Positions 1-11,880 of a DNA stretch of 64,000 nucleotides are shown one piece after another. The stretch lies in contig NC_051452.1 of the NCBI RefSeq assembly GCF_001649575.2, positions 14,708,856-14,772,855 of the forward strand. Reading direction: 5' to 3'. This stretch comes from Kryptolebias marmoratus (Eukaryota > Chordata > Actinopteri > Cyprinodontiformes > Rivulidae). Under the pieces are notes generated by a model. That model was not told the origin of the DNA, did not search any database, and worked only from the letters and a program-made list of their open reading frames with translations. Made by a program: the position numbers and the translations under genes. Position 1 is the stretch's first letter, and each line of letters starts with the position of its first letter.

Positions 1-940
1 TTTCCTGCTGTGTTTGTGTTTTCTGTCCACACTTAAACTGAGGGTTTTGGTGGAAAACAGATATGTAAAACTTATTCCAAAGTCAATTTTTTTTTAAAGC
101 TTGTTGTTTATGGTGTATCTGTGTGGACAGGAAATACAAAGCTTTTCAAAAACAGTGATGTAGCAGCCTATTTAGCCCATGTGTCTTCTTCACCATCAAC
201 TGTGATTATGAGCTGAAATGGCTAATAACTAAAAAGAAACTGAAAAATCTTTAAGCGGGCTTAGCATGTACTTTCTCTGTATTTTAATATTGTTGATATG
301 ACTATTTATGCCACCTAGTAGCATGGCATGGGTAAAACTGTGTTATGTTATATACTGCAGACAAGTCATCAATGTTTTTAACTCAGGAAAGTGTTCTACT
401 GGACACAATCAGTGAGCACAGTTTCAGTTCTCTTAAGTTTTAAAGGTTTTCTAGAAAATTACAAACATCTATAGGCCATGAATACTCACTTACTGAGTTT
501 TTGGGCCATTAGAAGCAACTGATCAATAAATCTATAGAGCAAGACACAGAATTCAAAACACCATAATTAAATCAGAGTTTTATGTTTTTCAAAACCTGCA
601 ACACATCAGCTTCTTAAGACGTCTAAGAGTAAAGTTAAAGTTTTCAGTATGAAATATTTTAATCTTTAAAACAACAGATAATAGTGATGCTTTTCGAACT
701 GACACTCAACTACACCCACTCACCAAACTCAACAACTTTCTCAGATATTTCACTGTAATCTGTTAAATTAAATTAATTTTTATGTATGCATACTGCACCG
801 TGAACCTGTATATCTGGATAATCTGAAAAGTGATTTAAAGACTTGCAGTGGACTTGGAAAAATTGTAATATTGAAGTAAACAAAGCAAAAGTCCTTGTTT
901 ATTTCAAGAAAGTGTCAAGAATTGGTGCTTAGCTTTACAC
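1..940. repeat. AT-rich desert with family C dispersed repeat fragment
   Basis: No gene is visible. The stretch opens with words typical of what I call family C: a 'gtccacact' motif near 26-34, 'aaactgag' near 35-43, and at 310-332 a GCCACC...GGCATGGG core. The same core recurs, in one orientation or the other, at about 19343, 29910, 41910 and 44430. The repeat is old and diverged, and its class is not recognised. The rest is AT-rich, without coding character. Confidence 0.45.
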
Positions 941-1164
941 CTGGGGTGTCAAACTCCAGGCCTCAAGAGCCACTATCCTGGAAGTGTTAAGTTTTTCTGC
1001 TCCAACACATCTGATTCAAATGGTTTAATTACCTCCTCACCAAATCATCAATGTCTCCAGAAGCATGTCTACAAGTCATTAATTTAAACCAGGTATTTTA
1101 GAGTGAGAACACGTATAAAACATGCAGGAGAGCGGCCCCTGAGGAACGGAGTTTGACATGTGTG
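941..1164. mobile_element. hAT-like non-autonomous element (MITE)
   Basis: About 224 bases are bounded by inverted ends: GGGGTGTCAAACTCC on the left (943-957) and GGAGTTTGACA on the right (1148-1158). The flanks are CTTTACAC (933-940) and CTTTAGGC (1165-1172), which agree at 6 of 8 positions and look like a decayed 8-bp target duplication, the hallmark of hAT transposition. The interior resembles the common fish repeat with a 'caaactccaggcctc' start. It encodes nothing. An 89-residue open frame that begins near its right edge is not a gene. Confidence 0.75.
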
Positions 1165-1823
1165 CTTTAGGCTTTGTCTACACTGCTGCAGATATTTCAA
1201 AAAACAAAGATTTCCTGCTGTGTGCCATTTTATGCCGGATCCATGTGGACTCAAGATCTGAAGGCTTCATAAATAACATATCAGTCTATTTACTCATGAT
1301 CACTTTGTACCCTAGAAACCAAAACAACAATGGAGCTGTTTTTTTGGAGCCACTTCATTTCCAACTAAACTTGGATTGTGTTCTGAAATTATTAATAACT
1401 GAGATGAAATTTGAGCAGCAATCCTAACAGCATTGAAAAAAAAACTGTTCAGAGAGGCTCTTTAGGCAAGCTAAGAATATTCTTTATCTATATTATGGGG
1501 TGTTGTTAAAGTGTATGTTCTCAGCACCTAGTAGCAGTGAGTTTTTGTAGTGTAGCTGGGGCCTCAGATAGTAACTTGGACTGTTTTCTGTCTGTTTTCC
1601 AACATGGTCTAGAATGTGGAACATGTTACAATGGGCCTTGAATAATCATAGGTGTTTAAATCAATATTCTTAAGTAAAAGTGATGTAATAAAAAAAAATA
1701 CAATTAGGCGTTTAGTTAAAAGGCGCTATGAATTATTTTTAGATTAGAATTGTTTCAGTTGTAGGAAATTTGCTCTCAGACTCCAACTTTTCCAAATTTG
1801 AAACAATTCAGAAGTACTGTACA
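1165..1823. repeat. Diverged family C fragments in AT-rich DNA
   Basis: At about 1295-1335 lies 'ccctagaaaccaaaacaac', a word also found at 61618-61640 and, in reverse complement, at 30140 and 44635. It belongs to the distal part of family C. The remainder is AT-rich and featureless. Confidence 0.4.
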
Positions 1824-2112
1824 CCAGTGGTTCCCAAACTTTTCAGGTTCTTACCTACAAAATAACAACGCCAGTGGCTTGCAACCCCAAGTATTGCTAG
1901 TTTAAGTGTACAAACATTGATAATAAGTCAAGAAACAAAGATACAATGACAGTAGAAGCTGCTTAAAATCCATTAATGACTACTTTTAAAATATTTGATT
2001 ACAGTTATTATAGAAATGTGCCATTAGCAATCATCTTTAAAGTTTTTTGATTTCTGGAAATCATCCCAAGACCCCCACTTGTTGTTTCACAACTCCAATA
2101 TTGGTAACTATT
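1824..2112. mobile_element. hAT-like MITE with 7/8 target-site duplication
   Basis: The left end CCAGTGGTTCCCAAACTTTT is the classic terminus of a vertebrate hAT non-autonomous family. The right end (CCAATATTGGTAACTATTG) is its imperfect inverted repeat. Flanks ACTGTACA (1816-1823) and GCTGTACA (2113-2120) agree at 7 of 8 positions, which fits an 8-bp duplication. The interior retains the 'acccccac...gttgtttcac' words of this repeat type. No transposase is encoded. Confidence 0.75.
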
Positions 2113-2120
2113 GCTGTACA

Positions 2121-2600
2121 TGACTCAAATTAAAAAAAACAACCTTGAAATATCTCTTTAGTTGAATAGCATGTGTTAAAATAGACACTTGCACTTCTGC
2201 ACATTAAAATTACATTAAATCTGTACTAATGGAATGATAGGATTCTACTTCTTAAATTTGCTCTGTGATTCAAAAATTGCACAGTTAAATAATTTGTCAA
2301 CTTTACATTCACAGTAATGGGGAGCACAGATTTTAGGGCAATGCTGAAGGTGTAAACTGTTATTGACCTGGGTCTTTCAGTAGATATTGTTTAGGACAAA
2401 AACGGTTCAAAAATGAATTTACTTCATTGGTATTTCTTTGTCACCATCTTGCTTTATTTCAGCTACAAACAAGACGTTCTGGTAAAAGTCAGTCAAGCAA
2501 TAAGTTGAGGCAAACATAGTCCTGACGTTGTTTGAAGTGAACTCTACTGCTCTATTTAAACAAAACAAAAATACATCAAATTAGCCCATCAACTTAAAAT
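2121..2600. other. AT-rich intergenic DNA, nothing recognised
   Basis: No open frame of coding character, no tandem structure and no recognisable repeat are visible here. Confidence 0.5.
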
Positions 2601-3330
2601 ACGTTTTGCAGCAGATAGGTATCCCTACACTTTCTGAGCGGGTTCACTGCCAACTCGTTTGAAGGTGTTTGTCTATGGAGTGTCAAAGCTGTCAAATGAT
2701 GTTGTCACATAAACATGTCACCGTGAGATCCGATATCTAGCCCCCCATCCGTTGGCTGACAGAACGACGCCTCCTCTGTTAAATCTTCGTCTTGCCGGCA
2801 CAGTATGACTCTTCATAAACAAACAAACACAGACAAAAGACAGCCCAATTCTTACATGTCGAAAAACCTGCCTCTTTGAACGCCAAAAAAGAAGGAAGAG
2901 CTTCGAAAGGAGTGAGTGAAACAACCAGCATCTGTCTTCCCGCTTAACTACCCGCAGCTTTTGAATCGCATTAGAATACATGAGGACTCAGAGGCAGCGA
3001 GGTGCTCTCCCCTGGTTCCTAATGTATGACTATTTCATATGGACAGGAGGTGGGGTTGGGGTTGGGGGGGGGAGCTGTCTGTGGGGGTGATTGACACAGG
3101 CCCACATTAGGAGCAGCTTTTGGAAATGGGTCCGTGGAGATTTGGCGGATTGGGTCTGCCGAAGGAACGGCGTCTCCACGAGGAGCCGTGCCTTCTTAAC
3201 CCCACTCATTGGTATGCCAATGTGCGGGTAGCGAGCCGTGCTCCAAACGGCACAGCCTTCCAGACTGCTGCCCACACCGCCCCCCACACTTCTCCTCACA
3301 GACACAATCCCACCGACGACCTGTGACGAT
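2600..3330. promoter_or_regulatory. Candidate CNE with an embedded G-rich tract
   Basis: The composition is balanced, unlike the AT-rich flanks. It contains clustered TGTCA words around 2678-2706 (PBX/MEIS-like) and TTGGTATGCCAA at about 3209-3220 (an NFI-like inverted pair). G-runs at 3052-3073 could fold as a G-quadruplex. Overlapping open frames of 70-90 residues occur on both strands, but they are proline-, threonine- and glycine-biased and lack splice or Kozak support, so I do not call a gene. Sequence conservation is untested. Confidence 0.3.
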
Positions 3331-3359
3331 ATGCAGCACGGAATACTGAATTAAAACAG

Positions 3360-3930
3360 ACTCTAATTAATAATCACATGTAGTTCCCATTTTACGCTCT
3401 CCGCGTGCGGCCTCCGGCGGAGCTCATCCTTCTGGGAAGTTTCGACGAGGAAAAAGTTTGCTTTTACTTTCTCACACGAGAGCATCAAGCATGTCAAATC
3501 TCAACTTGGTGCAAATAAGACGACATGAGTCTCCCACATGTGACAAAGCAGGCAAAATAAAATGTTTAAATTTGGTTTTAGATCTCACTTCTGGTCTCCA
3601 GAATGAGAGGAATAACATGTCAGCATTGAGACATACTCTGCTGTCAGGCAAGAAGACAGAAACTCACTTTACCCTATTGTGGCTTTGAACTATATGACGG
3701 TAAGCAGACAGATTGTTTTTGTCAGAGAACCAACTGACCTTGAACCCAACTCTTCTCTTTTCAAACTCTTCCTCCGTACATCTAAAAATACTCCCATCAG
3801 AATCAAACTGATAGAAATTACAAGACCTAATGTCATTGCAAAGAAATATTACCACAAACATACAGCACATATTTTTGTCTTTATCATTCGAAGGGAGTTA
3901 TCATTTAGTAAGCGTCGAGGTCTAAGGTGA
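3360..3930. promoter_or_regulatory. Weak candidate CNE
   Basis: This is a mixed-composition stretch with an isolated CpG-rich patch at about 3395-3425 and several ACATGT and TAATNA words. Short open frames on both strands are likely fortuitous. The call rests on composition and context in the desert upstream of fign. Confidence 0.22.
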
Positions 3931-4340
3931 GACAGGATTATTTGAGTATGCCTAATGAAAGGCAATATAAAAGGTGCCTCTTGTGTTGTTTGAAATCAGC
4001 TTGTTTTTTTGTTTTTTTTGGCTATGTTACATGTGCTGGCACTAATTATACAAGCTAGGTAGTCCTCGCACATTCAAAAAAGAAAACTCGACCATTTTTG
4101 ACATGTTCATTTAAAGTTACTAATCAGATGTAAATATGCAAAGCAGGTCCCGATGGGATTTCTTTGATATGCAAATCGAAAGTGCAAACAAAGGTGGAGG
4201 AGATGAAGGTTTTGTTCTTAAAAAAAAGAATGAAAAAAATAAAGAGAGGAAAAAGAAAAAAAAATCTTGACTTTCTGCTGGAAAAGGAAAAAAATGTAAG
4301 ATACTACCACTAAAGAGATTCTGTAAGGCTAAGTCCAGTA
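3930..4340. other. AT/A-rich intergenic DNA
   Basis: A-rich runs near 4218-4262 are visible and nothing else is recognisable. TATGCAAA-like words near 4135 and 4168 may mark the edge of a regulatory block. Confidence 0.4.
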
Positions 4341-4690
4341 CTTGTAGTGCTGTTGCAAGTGTGCGCTAGAAAATACCACACTCTGATAAATCCCCCAGCC
4401 AAACTTCTGACTCCTGTTCATATATCAAAGGCAGCATGTGATACGGATCTAGTCCTGTTTGCCTTTCGCCTACAGTACAACATGCAAACAGGCGTGACAG
4501 TGATCTTACCCCCCTCCTTCTATCATAACAGCAACTTACAGGCCAGTTATCTGTTTGATGGGATGTAAATGGAAGGTCAGTGTTTCCATAATTTACTCCA
4601 GAACCATAAATCACATTATATGATCTCCTCTGCACACGGAGCTGGCGTGTGCTGTTCATGAATGCAGAAAACAACCGACCTGCTGATGTG
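4340..4690. promoter_or_regulatory. Candidate CNE
   Basis: This is a low-repeat block of balanced composition with TATCAAAGG (TCF-like) near 4421 and several GATA/TTATCT words. Open frames of 70-100 residues occur on both strands at once and have no coding signature. Confidence 0.28.
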
Positions 4691-4744
4691 TAATGTGATA
4701 CTTAGAGACACAAGTGGAGATTTTAAAGACATAGTTTTCCTCTT

Positions 4745-5030
4745 TGTGTCACTTATTGTCAACCTGGGTGCTCAGATTAATCACCAATCATCATTTATTT
4801 TCTGCATGCGGGCACAATGTTAGCCATCCGGCCCTCCGACTGTATGCTGACAAAAGTCCCTTTGTGGTCAGCGATGGGAAGCAGTGGAGGGAAACTGACT
4901 TTTATTGACACAAGGCTGTCAGAATGGAGACGGCGCCGCTGTTCATTTCCAATTTCAGCCTGCAGATTGGAATCTGCCACTGGGCTCTCCAGTGTCTCAA
5001 GCACCATTTTCTGAACCTATGGTGTGGAAA
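4745..5030. promoter_or_regulatory. Strong candidate CNE
   Basis: High-complexity sequence in an AT-rich desert, with homeodomain-like AGATTAATCACC (about 4772-4783) next to AATCATC, then TTATTGACA, ATTTCCAATTTC and GGAATCTGCC words. Both strands have short open frames (65-112 residues), which is common in conserved non-coding blocks with few stops. None has splice or start context. Conservation across teleosts would confirm it. Confidence 0.38.
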
Positions 5031-6600
5031 ACATGATTTAATTCCTGTTCAATGCTTTTCATCAGATTCTCCATCTCTCCAAATCGTCTTTCAGTGGCAT
5101 CATTTTGAAGGAGTAATTGTGCATCACTGTGGATGGAGGAGTGCAAGATCCTGCGGTAAAGCAAGGGGTAAAATTACTGCCGGGCAGTTGAAGGCCAGGA
5201 ACAAATACAGAAAAAGAAAAGTAAAAGGGGAAGTCGTTACTTCATCTAAAATTCCAAACTAGATCTTACCCAGTTTTGTTCTTTCTTAGTGAAAGTGACT
5301 CAGCCATTGCAGTCACAGGAATAAAAACAACTTCAACTAATGAATTGTGACAGTAAACCATTATCTGACCACATGATCAATATTTTAATTATACCTTAGC
5401 AAAATGTTCCATGATACTTCTCCTTCAACAATGACAACAAAGTTTGGCTGCACAGAAGTAGGTGTTACATCTGCATGGAAGTACCTTTTCTTTCAGAGTA
5501 ATTAGGTTTTACTTTGTTGTCATGAAAAAAAAAAATGTTATAATTTTAGCCTGAATACTGTCATTTAAGGGACACTTTGGGACTGGTAGCTGAAGAACAG
5601 AATAATAAACTAGAAAGTTTCTGAAAAAATGGTGCCAATGCAGCTACTGCCCAAAATTACAACAAGCAGACAGAAATGAAAAGCCTCAAACAGTCACTAT
5701 AAAACAATACCCGAACCGCAAGCTGTGGAAGCATCTGCTTGTTACACATCTACATTTTAATATGTCTACGGGTTTTCATGCAGATTTGACAAGTTGTAAT
5801 AAAAAATCCTTCACTTCCAGTTTTGAAGTGAAAATTCTGAGCTCAAATACAATGGAAGTCCATGAGCTTTTGAGTGTGCACGCTCCACACTCTTGAAGGT
5901 TTCGAGAGAATAACATACGTCCTATAGCAGGGAGAGACACAGTGGGTGAGAGAGGACAAAAACGCAGATGTTTTGATCTATAATCTGTGTAAGAAATGCT
6001 AAGTTTTTGTGAATAAAAAGCATTCGGACAGTTTGTTCAACTTTCCATGTAAAATTTTTAAAAATCATGAAACTTAAACTGTGATTTTGTAAAAACCATT
6101 GTGTATATCAAAATGCCAGTTCAGACATGTAAAGTCCAACTTTCTGTGGTCCCTTTAAACTTTGAATGATGTTTCTAAAGTGAAATATGCCACAACAACA
6201 AATGGTTGGGTTTTCTCACTCATTTAACCAAAATCCCATTTTGTGTATGTAGAAATTGTAATTTTTCTCAAATTTTGTCTACACTGTACAATGTATTGCC
6301 ACCAAAGTCACATTAATATTACTGAGTGAGGCATACGTTTTGATGTATTTATATATATGTTTTTCCAAAGCTGTGACAAAAGTAGCAAATTGAAAATCGT
6401 GGTGGAAATGGAATACTAACCAAGTTGTAAAAGGGAAGTTTCAGTGCTTACATGTTGGCATCCTAAGTTATTTGAAAAACAAATGCATAAATGATTTCTT
6501 ACGCATCTTTACTATATACTCTACATGCCCGAATAAATTACATCTTTAATGAGTTAAACTATTTGTCTGTAAATAGCATCTTTTGATTTTATTTGGCTGC
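5030..6600. other. AT-rich intergenic DNA
   Basis: Nothing coding. The stretch is AT-rich with short A/T runs and some phrases that resemble degraded dispersed repeats, without clear ends. Confidence 0.4.
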
Positions 6601-6654
6601 CACAATTTGGTGGCTTAAATTTGGCAAGAAAGTAGAATCAAATCACATGATCAG

Positions 6655-7035
6655 CACATCTAAAAGTTTACTCTACTCCCAGCGGACTGGTACATTTAGC
6701 AGCCTCGGCATAAAAACGCTATCTATGCTTCGCACATTTTGTAGCAACACAAACGTTTGGTTGTGAAAACAGTGACAAAATTAAAAAAAATTGTAGAGGT
6801 TTAATATTAACTAATTCTTTTACATTCATTTGGGAATTAGATGTTTTATAAGCCTTAAAAAACAATTTTAAAAACTGACGCTCATTGGCCTAGCCATTAG
6901 CCTAGCCTGGATGAAGACTTTTGCCTCGTTTTCTTTACTCCGTGCTGATGCCACAAAATGGCTTTCTAATGTTAGCTCACTAGCTACCACTTGAAAAAAA
7001 CAGAAGGTTTGTTACCAGAGCACTCAGTAATAGAT
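6655..7035. repeat. Dispersed repeat (family F copy)
   Basis: The segment 6668-6790 matches 17055-17185 in order and spacing: CTCNACTCCC, then GGTACATTTAGCAGCCTC versus GATACATTCAGCAACCTC, then AAACAGTGACAAA followed by an A-rich run and TTGT. A more distant copy lies near 52540-52740, with shared 'gccattgg', 'gcctgga', 'agac' and 'ctctgtgctgat' words. The class is unknown. Confidence 0.55.
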
Positions 7036-7339
7036 AGTTGTATGGGGTCAGGGTTCAGCTTGTTGCCCAAAATACTTTTTCTGAAGGGAAATGTGCAAAC
7101 TAAGTGAAAAATTACCTTTTGTTGTTTATTGTGGCTCTAGCTTAAAGAGTTTACAGAAATAAATCACCAATGCATTTAGGTAAAAAGTTTTTTTTCCCCA
7201 CATACAGAACAGTCTGTATAAAAGTATCCATCAAACATTATATGTTTTCCTACTTGTTGACAGGCTATTGTGGCTAGACTGGGAAGTATAGAAGAAGAAG
7301 AAAAAAAAAATAAAGAGGGATTTATTATCCTGTATTGAA

Positions 7340-7680
7340 GTTCACCCCAAAAGAGCTAGCATTTCACAGGAGCTGCATGCTGACCTTTCCAACAGCCAAA
7401 AATGTCATTGAAGGTTTAAGGCAAAGAAATCCAGTCGTATTTAACCAAGCCTTCAAAATCTTTGACATTTCTTCTGATGTTGCCACAGGATGGCACCCTG
7501 AAGACTGAGAGCTGGCCTTCTCATAGAGAGCTATAGCTTTCTACACATGGAAGCTGCTCTTGTGCAAACACCGGTCTTCACAATGAAAAGACGGGATTTA
7601 GAGATATGGCATCGCAGATGATAGAAGATATGATTTATTCTTTTCCTAAAGCTCCTGTTTGTCCTCTTTTTTTCCCCCTC
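7340..7680. promoter_or_regulatory. Weak candidate CNE
   Basis: Balanced composition with few simple repeats. It includes 'gcatgctgacctttcc' near 7374 and 'gatgttgccacagg' near 7476. No reading frame is supported. Confidence 0.25.
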
Positions 7681-7848
7681 ATACATGAATGGATTACTAA
7701 TTAGGAAAAACTTTCTGGGGGGTTTTAGAAATGTCCTGTTAATTCTTTCCTCATATGTACTGTATACACATTTAACTTTGTTTACTTCCCTTTTTTTCCT
7801 TTCACTATCTTGGAATTCATCTTCCATTGAATTCCCCCTGTTGTCTCC

Positions 7849-7890
7849 CACACACACACACACACACCCACACCCACACACAAACACCCT
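7849..7890. repeat. (CA)n microsatellite, interrupted
   Basis: CA dinucleotides with CCCACAC interruptions. The threonine/histidine-rich open frames over it are artefacts of the repeat. Confidence 0.9.
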
Positions 7891-8090
7891 CACTTCACTG
7901 AATCAGTGTGGTGTCAGTCCAGATCTTCCCTGCCACTCACTAAATTGGAGAGAGAACTGCTCTGCGCTCAGGCAGAACTAAACTCGGAAGTGCTAAAGCT
8001 GGGGGCAGAAACAAGGGACAGGGGTAGGGGAGGTGGGTGAGGGAGGGGAAGGAGCAAGTTGTGAAAGAGAACACAGGGGTGGAGGGGTGA

Positions 8091-8113
8091 CACACACACA
8101 CACACACACACAC
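8091..8113. repeat. (CA)n microsatellite
   Basis: About 11 perfect CA units, following a G/A-rich stretch (8000-8085). Confidence 0.9.
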
Positions 8114-8119
8114 ATTCAA

Positions 8120-8430
8120 CACCACTGGATACCACCGCGGTGGTCTCTCAACGATTCACATTCCCCTAATCTCAGTTGGCAACCTCTTGGACAGGCACGC
8201 TCACACACGAACAAATGCACACTCACACACTCGCCACCCCCACGCTGCTCTAACTTGCTCCACTCTTTCAGAAAATGGAAACAATGGAGTGGATGCTTTA
8301 AGAAGAGGCAGAGCTGCAGATTGAAGTCTTTACTCTTGTGTAGTAATCTCATTGGATTGGCATCACCTCCGGGAAAGAGGCTGATCTGCAGGAGAGCTAA
8401 CTATCAATCAGAGAACACTTAGGATATGCT
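8120..8430. promoter_or_regulatory. Weak candidate CNE
   Basis: Balanced composition with CCGCGG near 8136, GAAACAATGG (SOX-like) near 8279 and AATCTCATTGGATTGG near 8346. Open frames on both strands lack coding character. Confidence 0.25.
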
Positions 8431-8604
8431 ATTTATCTAATCACACAAAACAAATATAAGAAATAAAATAAAACATGTATACATACACATGCAGGTACAT
8501 TTGTCTGTATCCTTTCATTAAAGAAGAAAAGCCCACAAAGGTCACTGAAATAACTTGAAACTGACAAAAGTAATAAAAAGAAAAAATTGATAAAAATCCA
8601 CAAA

Positions 8605-9872
8605 GAAAAATCAGTCATTGCTTTTAAAGCTTGGTTCAACCGATTTTCTTAAAAAAAAAACTAATGAAATTGACCCTGTCAAAAAGGATGGTTTCCTTAA
8701 CTTCATATTTTGTTGCACAACCTTTTCTGTCAACCAAGTGATTTCTGTAGCTCTCGCTGAGTCTTCTGCACCTGTCCACAGGTATTTTGGTCCACTCCTC
8801 ATGAACAAACTGATCCAGATGTCTCAGGTTTTAAGGGTTCCCTCTCCAGATGTACGAGCTCCTTCCACAGATGTTCAACAGGATTTAGATCAGGGCTCAG
8901 AGGCCACTTCAGAATGGTCCATTGTTTGGTTCTGAGCCATTCTTGGTGTTTTTAGCTGTGTGTTTTGGCTCATTATCCTGTTGAGAGACACATGACCTGA
9001 GCCTGAGACCGAGCTTTCTGACTCTGAGCAGCACATTTGGTTCCAGAAAGCCTTGATAGTCTTCAGATTTCATTGGACCATGAACAGATTCAAGACCCCC
9101 TGAAGCAGATGCAGCAAAGGGGTCCAGAACAGAACAGAGCGGATTCTCCTCCATGTTCCACTGTAGGTACAGGATTCTTTTCTTTGGATGTTTCATTTTT
9201 GGCTCTGTGAACACAGAGCTGATGGGACTTGTTGTTAAAAATCTCCCGTTTTAAATTCTAGTCTCACTTTTCTATGATTTGTTGTCCTCTTCAGTCGTCT
9301 TCCACTTTGACTCAAACAAACCGATGGTTCGATCTGACACTGATGACTCTTGACCTTTGAGTTCACCTCTGATCTCTTTGGAAGTTGTTCTGGACTCTTT
9401 GGTTACCATTCATATTATCCATCTCTTCTATTCATCATCAGTTTTCCTCTTGTGGACACGTCCAGGGAGGCTGTCTCTACTCCTGTGGACCTTAACCTTC
9501 TGAATAATCTGAGCAGCTGTAGTCACAGGAACATCTAGCTGCTTGGAGATGCTCTTATAGTCCTTACCTTTAATATGATGTCCATCATTGTCTTTCTAAG
9601 CTCCTGAGACAACTCTGTCCTCAGCTTTCTGTGCTCCATGTTCAGTGTGGTTCACACCATGACACCAAACAGGCCTGTGACTTCTTGTCACCCTTTAAAC
9701 AGGAAGATTGACTGATTACTGGACACATTTTAGTTTAACATGTCACTGTGGGCAGATCATTAAGTCAAATCTTTTCTAGGGGTACCATCCTTTTTGTAAA
9801 GGCCAGTTTCATTAGACTGATTTGTAAAATAATTTTGTTGAACCAAAATTCAAAAGCAGTGACTGATTTTCA
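8605..9872 (-). mobile_element. Tc1/mariner-type transposon, broken copy
   Basis: The element is about 1.27 kb with inverted ends of about 85 bases. The left end (8607-8692: CAGTCATTGCTTTTAAAG ... AAAAAGGATGGT) is matched in reverse complement by the right end (9784-9870). Between them a Tc1-type DDE transposase reads on the minus strand from an ATG at 9639. Visible landmarks are the QQDNEPKHT catalytic segment (about 8960-8990) and, downstream in another frame, SPDLNPVEHLW (about 8885). The start, the catalytic segment and the tail (8611-8808) lie in different frames, so at least two frameshifts have killed the gene. It lies far upstream of fign in the desert, and no host role is indicated. 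Confidence 0.88.
8909..9214 (-). pseudogene. Tc1-like transposase fragment (catalytic region)
   Basis: This open frame of 101 residues covers the second catalytic Asp region of a Tc1-type DDE transposase; the QQDNEPKHT motif sits near residue 78-86. The family enzyme is about 340 residues long, so this is under a third of it. Upstream and downstream parts of the enzyme continue in other frames within the same element, so the gene is inactive. Confidence 0.8.
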
Positions 9873-9944
9873 TTACTTTATCTACTCTTTTTTAGTTAGA
9901 TGATATAAAGATGATATAAAGAAATAAAGATTTCATGTGATCTG

Positions 9945-10190
9945 CTAGCACTCAAACTCTGTGTTGGGAATCACTCTCACTGACACACCAATTTTAGTTA
10001 TAGCTATTTTTGTGTTTGCTGAGGTCGATTACCTGTGGTAAACATCTTGAATTGGGTTCAATCCAAATGTTAATTAGTACCTGCATTGATTACTTTCTGA
10101 GAGTTTCATTTATATCTGTTCAATATCTGGTCCCTAGGATATTTTGCTAACAGACAGACAAACAAACACCTAGCATTTCATGGCGCCTGG
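9945..10190 (+). repeat. Family B dispersed repeat, forward copy
   Basis: Recognisable order: GCACTCAAACTCTGTGTTGG, ATCACTCTCACTGACACACC, a 'caatccaaatgttaattag' stretch, TTACTTTCTGAGAGTTTCAT and GCTAACAGACAGACA. This is the same order as in the other forward copies (23855, 36985, 38680, 38980). It ends near a 'catttcatggcgcctgg' word, which is close to the CTTTCATGGTGGCGAGCA end of the copy at 24152. Confidence 0.7.
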
Positions 10191-10199
10191 CAAAAAATA

Positions 10200-10520
10200 T
10201 GAGACAGAGGCTAATCAGTAAAATCAATTGAAATGTACGCAACAAGTCCTAACTAAGATAAGCTCTTTGAAGTAAATATGTTTTAATCTTGGTTTTGAGG
10301 GCAGGAAGGCTGTTGGTGTTCTGCTTCCAAACAAGGAGTTAAATCCAGAGTAGAGGAGCTTGAAAACTGAAGGCCCGTTTTTTCATTCTTGTTTAGGAAA
10401 CTCTGGAAACAGCTAAAAATCCTGGATCTTCAGAGATAGTGTTTTAATTGTGTTGTCAGGAACAATGAGCTGCTTAAAGAAGAACAGAGTTTAGGCAAAC
10501 TTTGAAGAAAGCATGAACTA
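10200..10520. repeat. Probable interspersed repeat relic
   Basis: Contains 'gaggagcttgaaaactgaag' and 'ggaaactctggaaacagc' phrases of a kind I associate with common fish interspersed (LINE-like) repeats. The family name cannot be settled by eye, and there is no intact reading frame. Confidence 0.4.
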
Positions 10521-10549
10521 AAGAAAAACTCAAAGATCTGAATCACTCT

Positions 10550-11880
10550 TTAATGTTGTTTATTTGTTTTACCTCAAAACAGGTTGTAAGTTTACCCACA
10601 GTGATCTGGACTACAGCAAACAGAAAGGTGAACTGTGCCCACTTTTGTAGCCCCAAATTTATTGCTCACATTGAAAACAAAGTTGTGTTCCCATCAATGG
10701 CAATCAAAGTTGGATTTTTAAAGCCACATTTATAAACTTTGTGATATTTTTGGTTAAAGGAAGTCATGTATCTTGAACTGTACTGTGGCTGTAATGTAAA
10801 GTTCTATGAAGTCAACAGCAAAATAGTTTTAAGTTAGTTAAAAAAACTGATTTTGATTTTAAAAAATATCTTTAGTCCAAAGTGGTTATCTTTTCTTAGT
10901 ACTTCCTGTTGCCCAGTCACCATTTTAACTTCAATATAAATATATTGCCCAATTCTAATTATTACAGTACTAATTTTACCTCTTACCATATAGTACTGCA
11001 ATCATATTAAAGTGGAATGTAATCTTGTTATCGGATACTCATAGAGAACCATGAAGTGAGACTGTATATGACTATTTGTAAGTTTAATTCTTTGCATAAT
11101 GATGCAATGCATTTTTAGTTCAAAGCAATGACTTTGATCCTCTATCAACTATCACCAGTGCCCAAATGACACTTTAAAATGTGTTAAAAGGATATCTCAG
11201 TGCTATAAATGCCAATAATAATCATTCAACTGCCATGAACCACAGCAACAGGCATTTATTTTGCGGTTTACCAGCAAAATCTGTTCATGCGCTTCAAAAT
11301 GCTTGGCTCTGGTCAGATCACAGGAAGTAAAACCTCTTTCTGGTTTCTGGACTAACAGGCAGTTTGCTTTCTTCATGGTAATCAACATGTTTCAGTCTTA
11401 ACTTTGGCGATTTATCGTTTCCATGTTGATTTCTTTTGAAGCTCATTTTTTTAGGTTGCTTCCTGCCCTCATAGGCTGCCTCTGACTCACTGATTGCTGT
11501 GCCTCAGAAGCCCAGTCTTAAAGCACTGCTTCATTTACGCTGTACATCCAGCTGTGGGCCAGTAGAGTTTGTCCACCTGATGAATGAGCATTCAGAACAT
11601 GTTCTCTTAGCTGTCTTTCATCTCCATCCCAGCTGTAAGACGCTTGCATCGTCTCCATCAAGTAGTCACTAACCTTCATCCCATCTCGCTCAGATTTTTG
11701 GCAGAGTTAGATTCATTTTGATCTCATTAGTTGTTACTACTGAATCTATGAATCAACCATTGAAGTGTTTTGCTGAAGCTAGTTTTTTAGAATAATCATT
11801 TAGCTAGTTAAAACTATAAGGCTTAGAGCAGTGGAAGGGTTTAAATATGTTTTTTTTAATTATTATTTGCTAGCTGTTAT
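10550..11880. other. AT-rich intergenic DNA
   Basis: No supported gene. A short mixed-composition patch at 11410-11660 could be a weak regulatory block. The rest is AT-rich and unremarkable. Confidence 0.35.

Noticed and set aside
3030..3326. Possible small gene open on both strands
   Set aside because: Low-complexity Gly/Pro/Thr bias, both strands open, no splice or start context.
4924..5262. 112-residue open frame on the + strand
   Set aside because: The opposite strand is also open over part of it; better explained as a CNE-like block with few stops.
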